From Actinomycetota bacterium (GTDB lineage: Bacteria; Actinomycetota; Acidimicrobiia; Acidimicrobiales; Ilumatobacteraceae): a DNA stretch of 6,291 nt. Where the stretch lies: positions 1 through 6,291 of the forward strand of contig SYEA01000024.1 in assembly GCA_005800965.1 (NCBI GenBank), in the 5' to 3' direction. A program made the translations under genes and the position numbers. This document shows positions 6,264 through 6,291 of this stretch, in pieces. How positions within the stretch are numbered: the first letter of the stretch is position 1; every line of letters starts with the position of its first letter. The notes under the pieces were generated by a model. That model was not told where the DNA came from and made no database searches. It saw only the letters and a list, made by a program, of their open reading frames with translations.

Positions 6264-6291
6264 TGGGCGAGGGGGGACTTGAACCCCCACG
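6264..6291 (-). tRNA. 3' end of a tRNA gene, probably tRNA-Leu (partial, cut by window edge)
   Basis: Read on the minus strand, the right edge gives a five-pair T-stem GGGGG/CCCCC enclosing the seven-base loop TTCAAGT, then acceptor strand CTCGCCC and discriminator A at 6264. The bases after it are CGA, so CCA is not encoded and must be added after transcription. The CGTGGGGGTTCAAGTCCCCC block closely resembles the T-arm region of bacterial tRNA-Leu, and A73 also fits Leu and excludes typical Ser. The anticodon lies outside the window, so the identity is inferred. The tRNA is transcribed in the same direction as the dehydrogenase gene, 41 bases upstream of its start. Confidence 0.85.

Noticed and set aside
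1..6291. CRISPR array, insertion sequence, phage or toxin-antitoxin genes
   Set aside because: No spaced direct repeats, transposase motifs, terminal inverted repeats or small paired genes were seen; coding sequence fills nearly the whole window.

Overview
The window is a stretch of a cell-surface polysaccharide (O-antigen, capsule or cell-wall glycan) biosynthesis locus. It holds five protein genes and the 3' end of a tRNA gene at the right edge. GC content is moderate: about 50% in the first gene and mostly high 50s elsewhere, from hand counts of sample lines. The tRNA does not encode its CCA end, Shine-Dalgarno signals are weak, and TAnnnT boxes sit close to start codons. These traits fit an actinobacterium, perhaps an acidimicrobial-type aquatic lineage, but this is inference from general features and not an identification.

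Layout from left to right. (1) Positions 67-1641, plus strand: a two-domain GT2 glycosyltransferase of the RfbC type, whose reading frame is open to the left edge. (2) Positions 1647-2798, minus strand: a membrane-embedded WecA/MraY-family polyprenyl-phosphate sugar-1-phosphate transferase, convergent with gene 1. (3) Positions 2853-3815, plus strand: an extended SDR nucleotide-sugar epimerase/decarboxylase, divergent from gene 2 across only 54 bp. (4) Positions 3812-4921, plus strand: a GT4 (GT-B fold) glycosyltransferase that overlaps gene 3 by ATGA. (5) Positions 4918-6222, minus strand: a nucleotide-sugar 6-dehydrogenase of the UDP-GlcNAc dehydrogenase type, whose stop codon overlaps that of gene 4. 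(6) Positions 6264-6291, minus strand: the T-arm and acceptor end of a tRNA, probably tRNA-Leu.

The genes make a coherent partial pathway. The dehydrogenase would oxidise a UDP-N-acetylhexosamine to its uronic acid. The SDR enzyme would epimerise or decarboxylate a UDP-sugar, possibly that product. The WecA-like enzyme would load the first sugar phosphate onto undecaprenyl phosphate. The GT4 and GT2 enzymes would extend the repeat unit. Flippase, polymerase and export genes are not in view. Only genes 3 and 4 form an evident operon; the rest alternate in strand. I see no mobile element, CRISPR array or phage gene, and no clearly new biological system. The most useful leads are the possible N-acetyl-uronic or decarboxylated amino-sugar pathway and the tight gene junctions.
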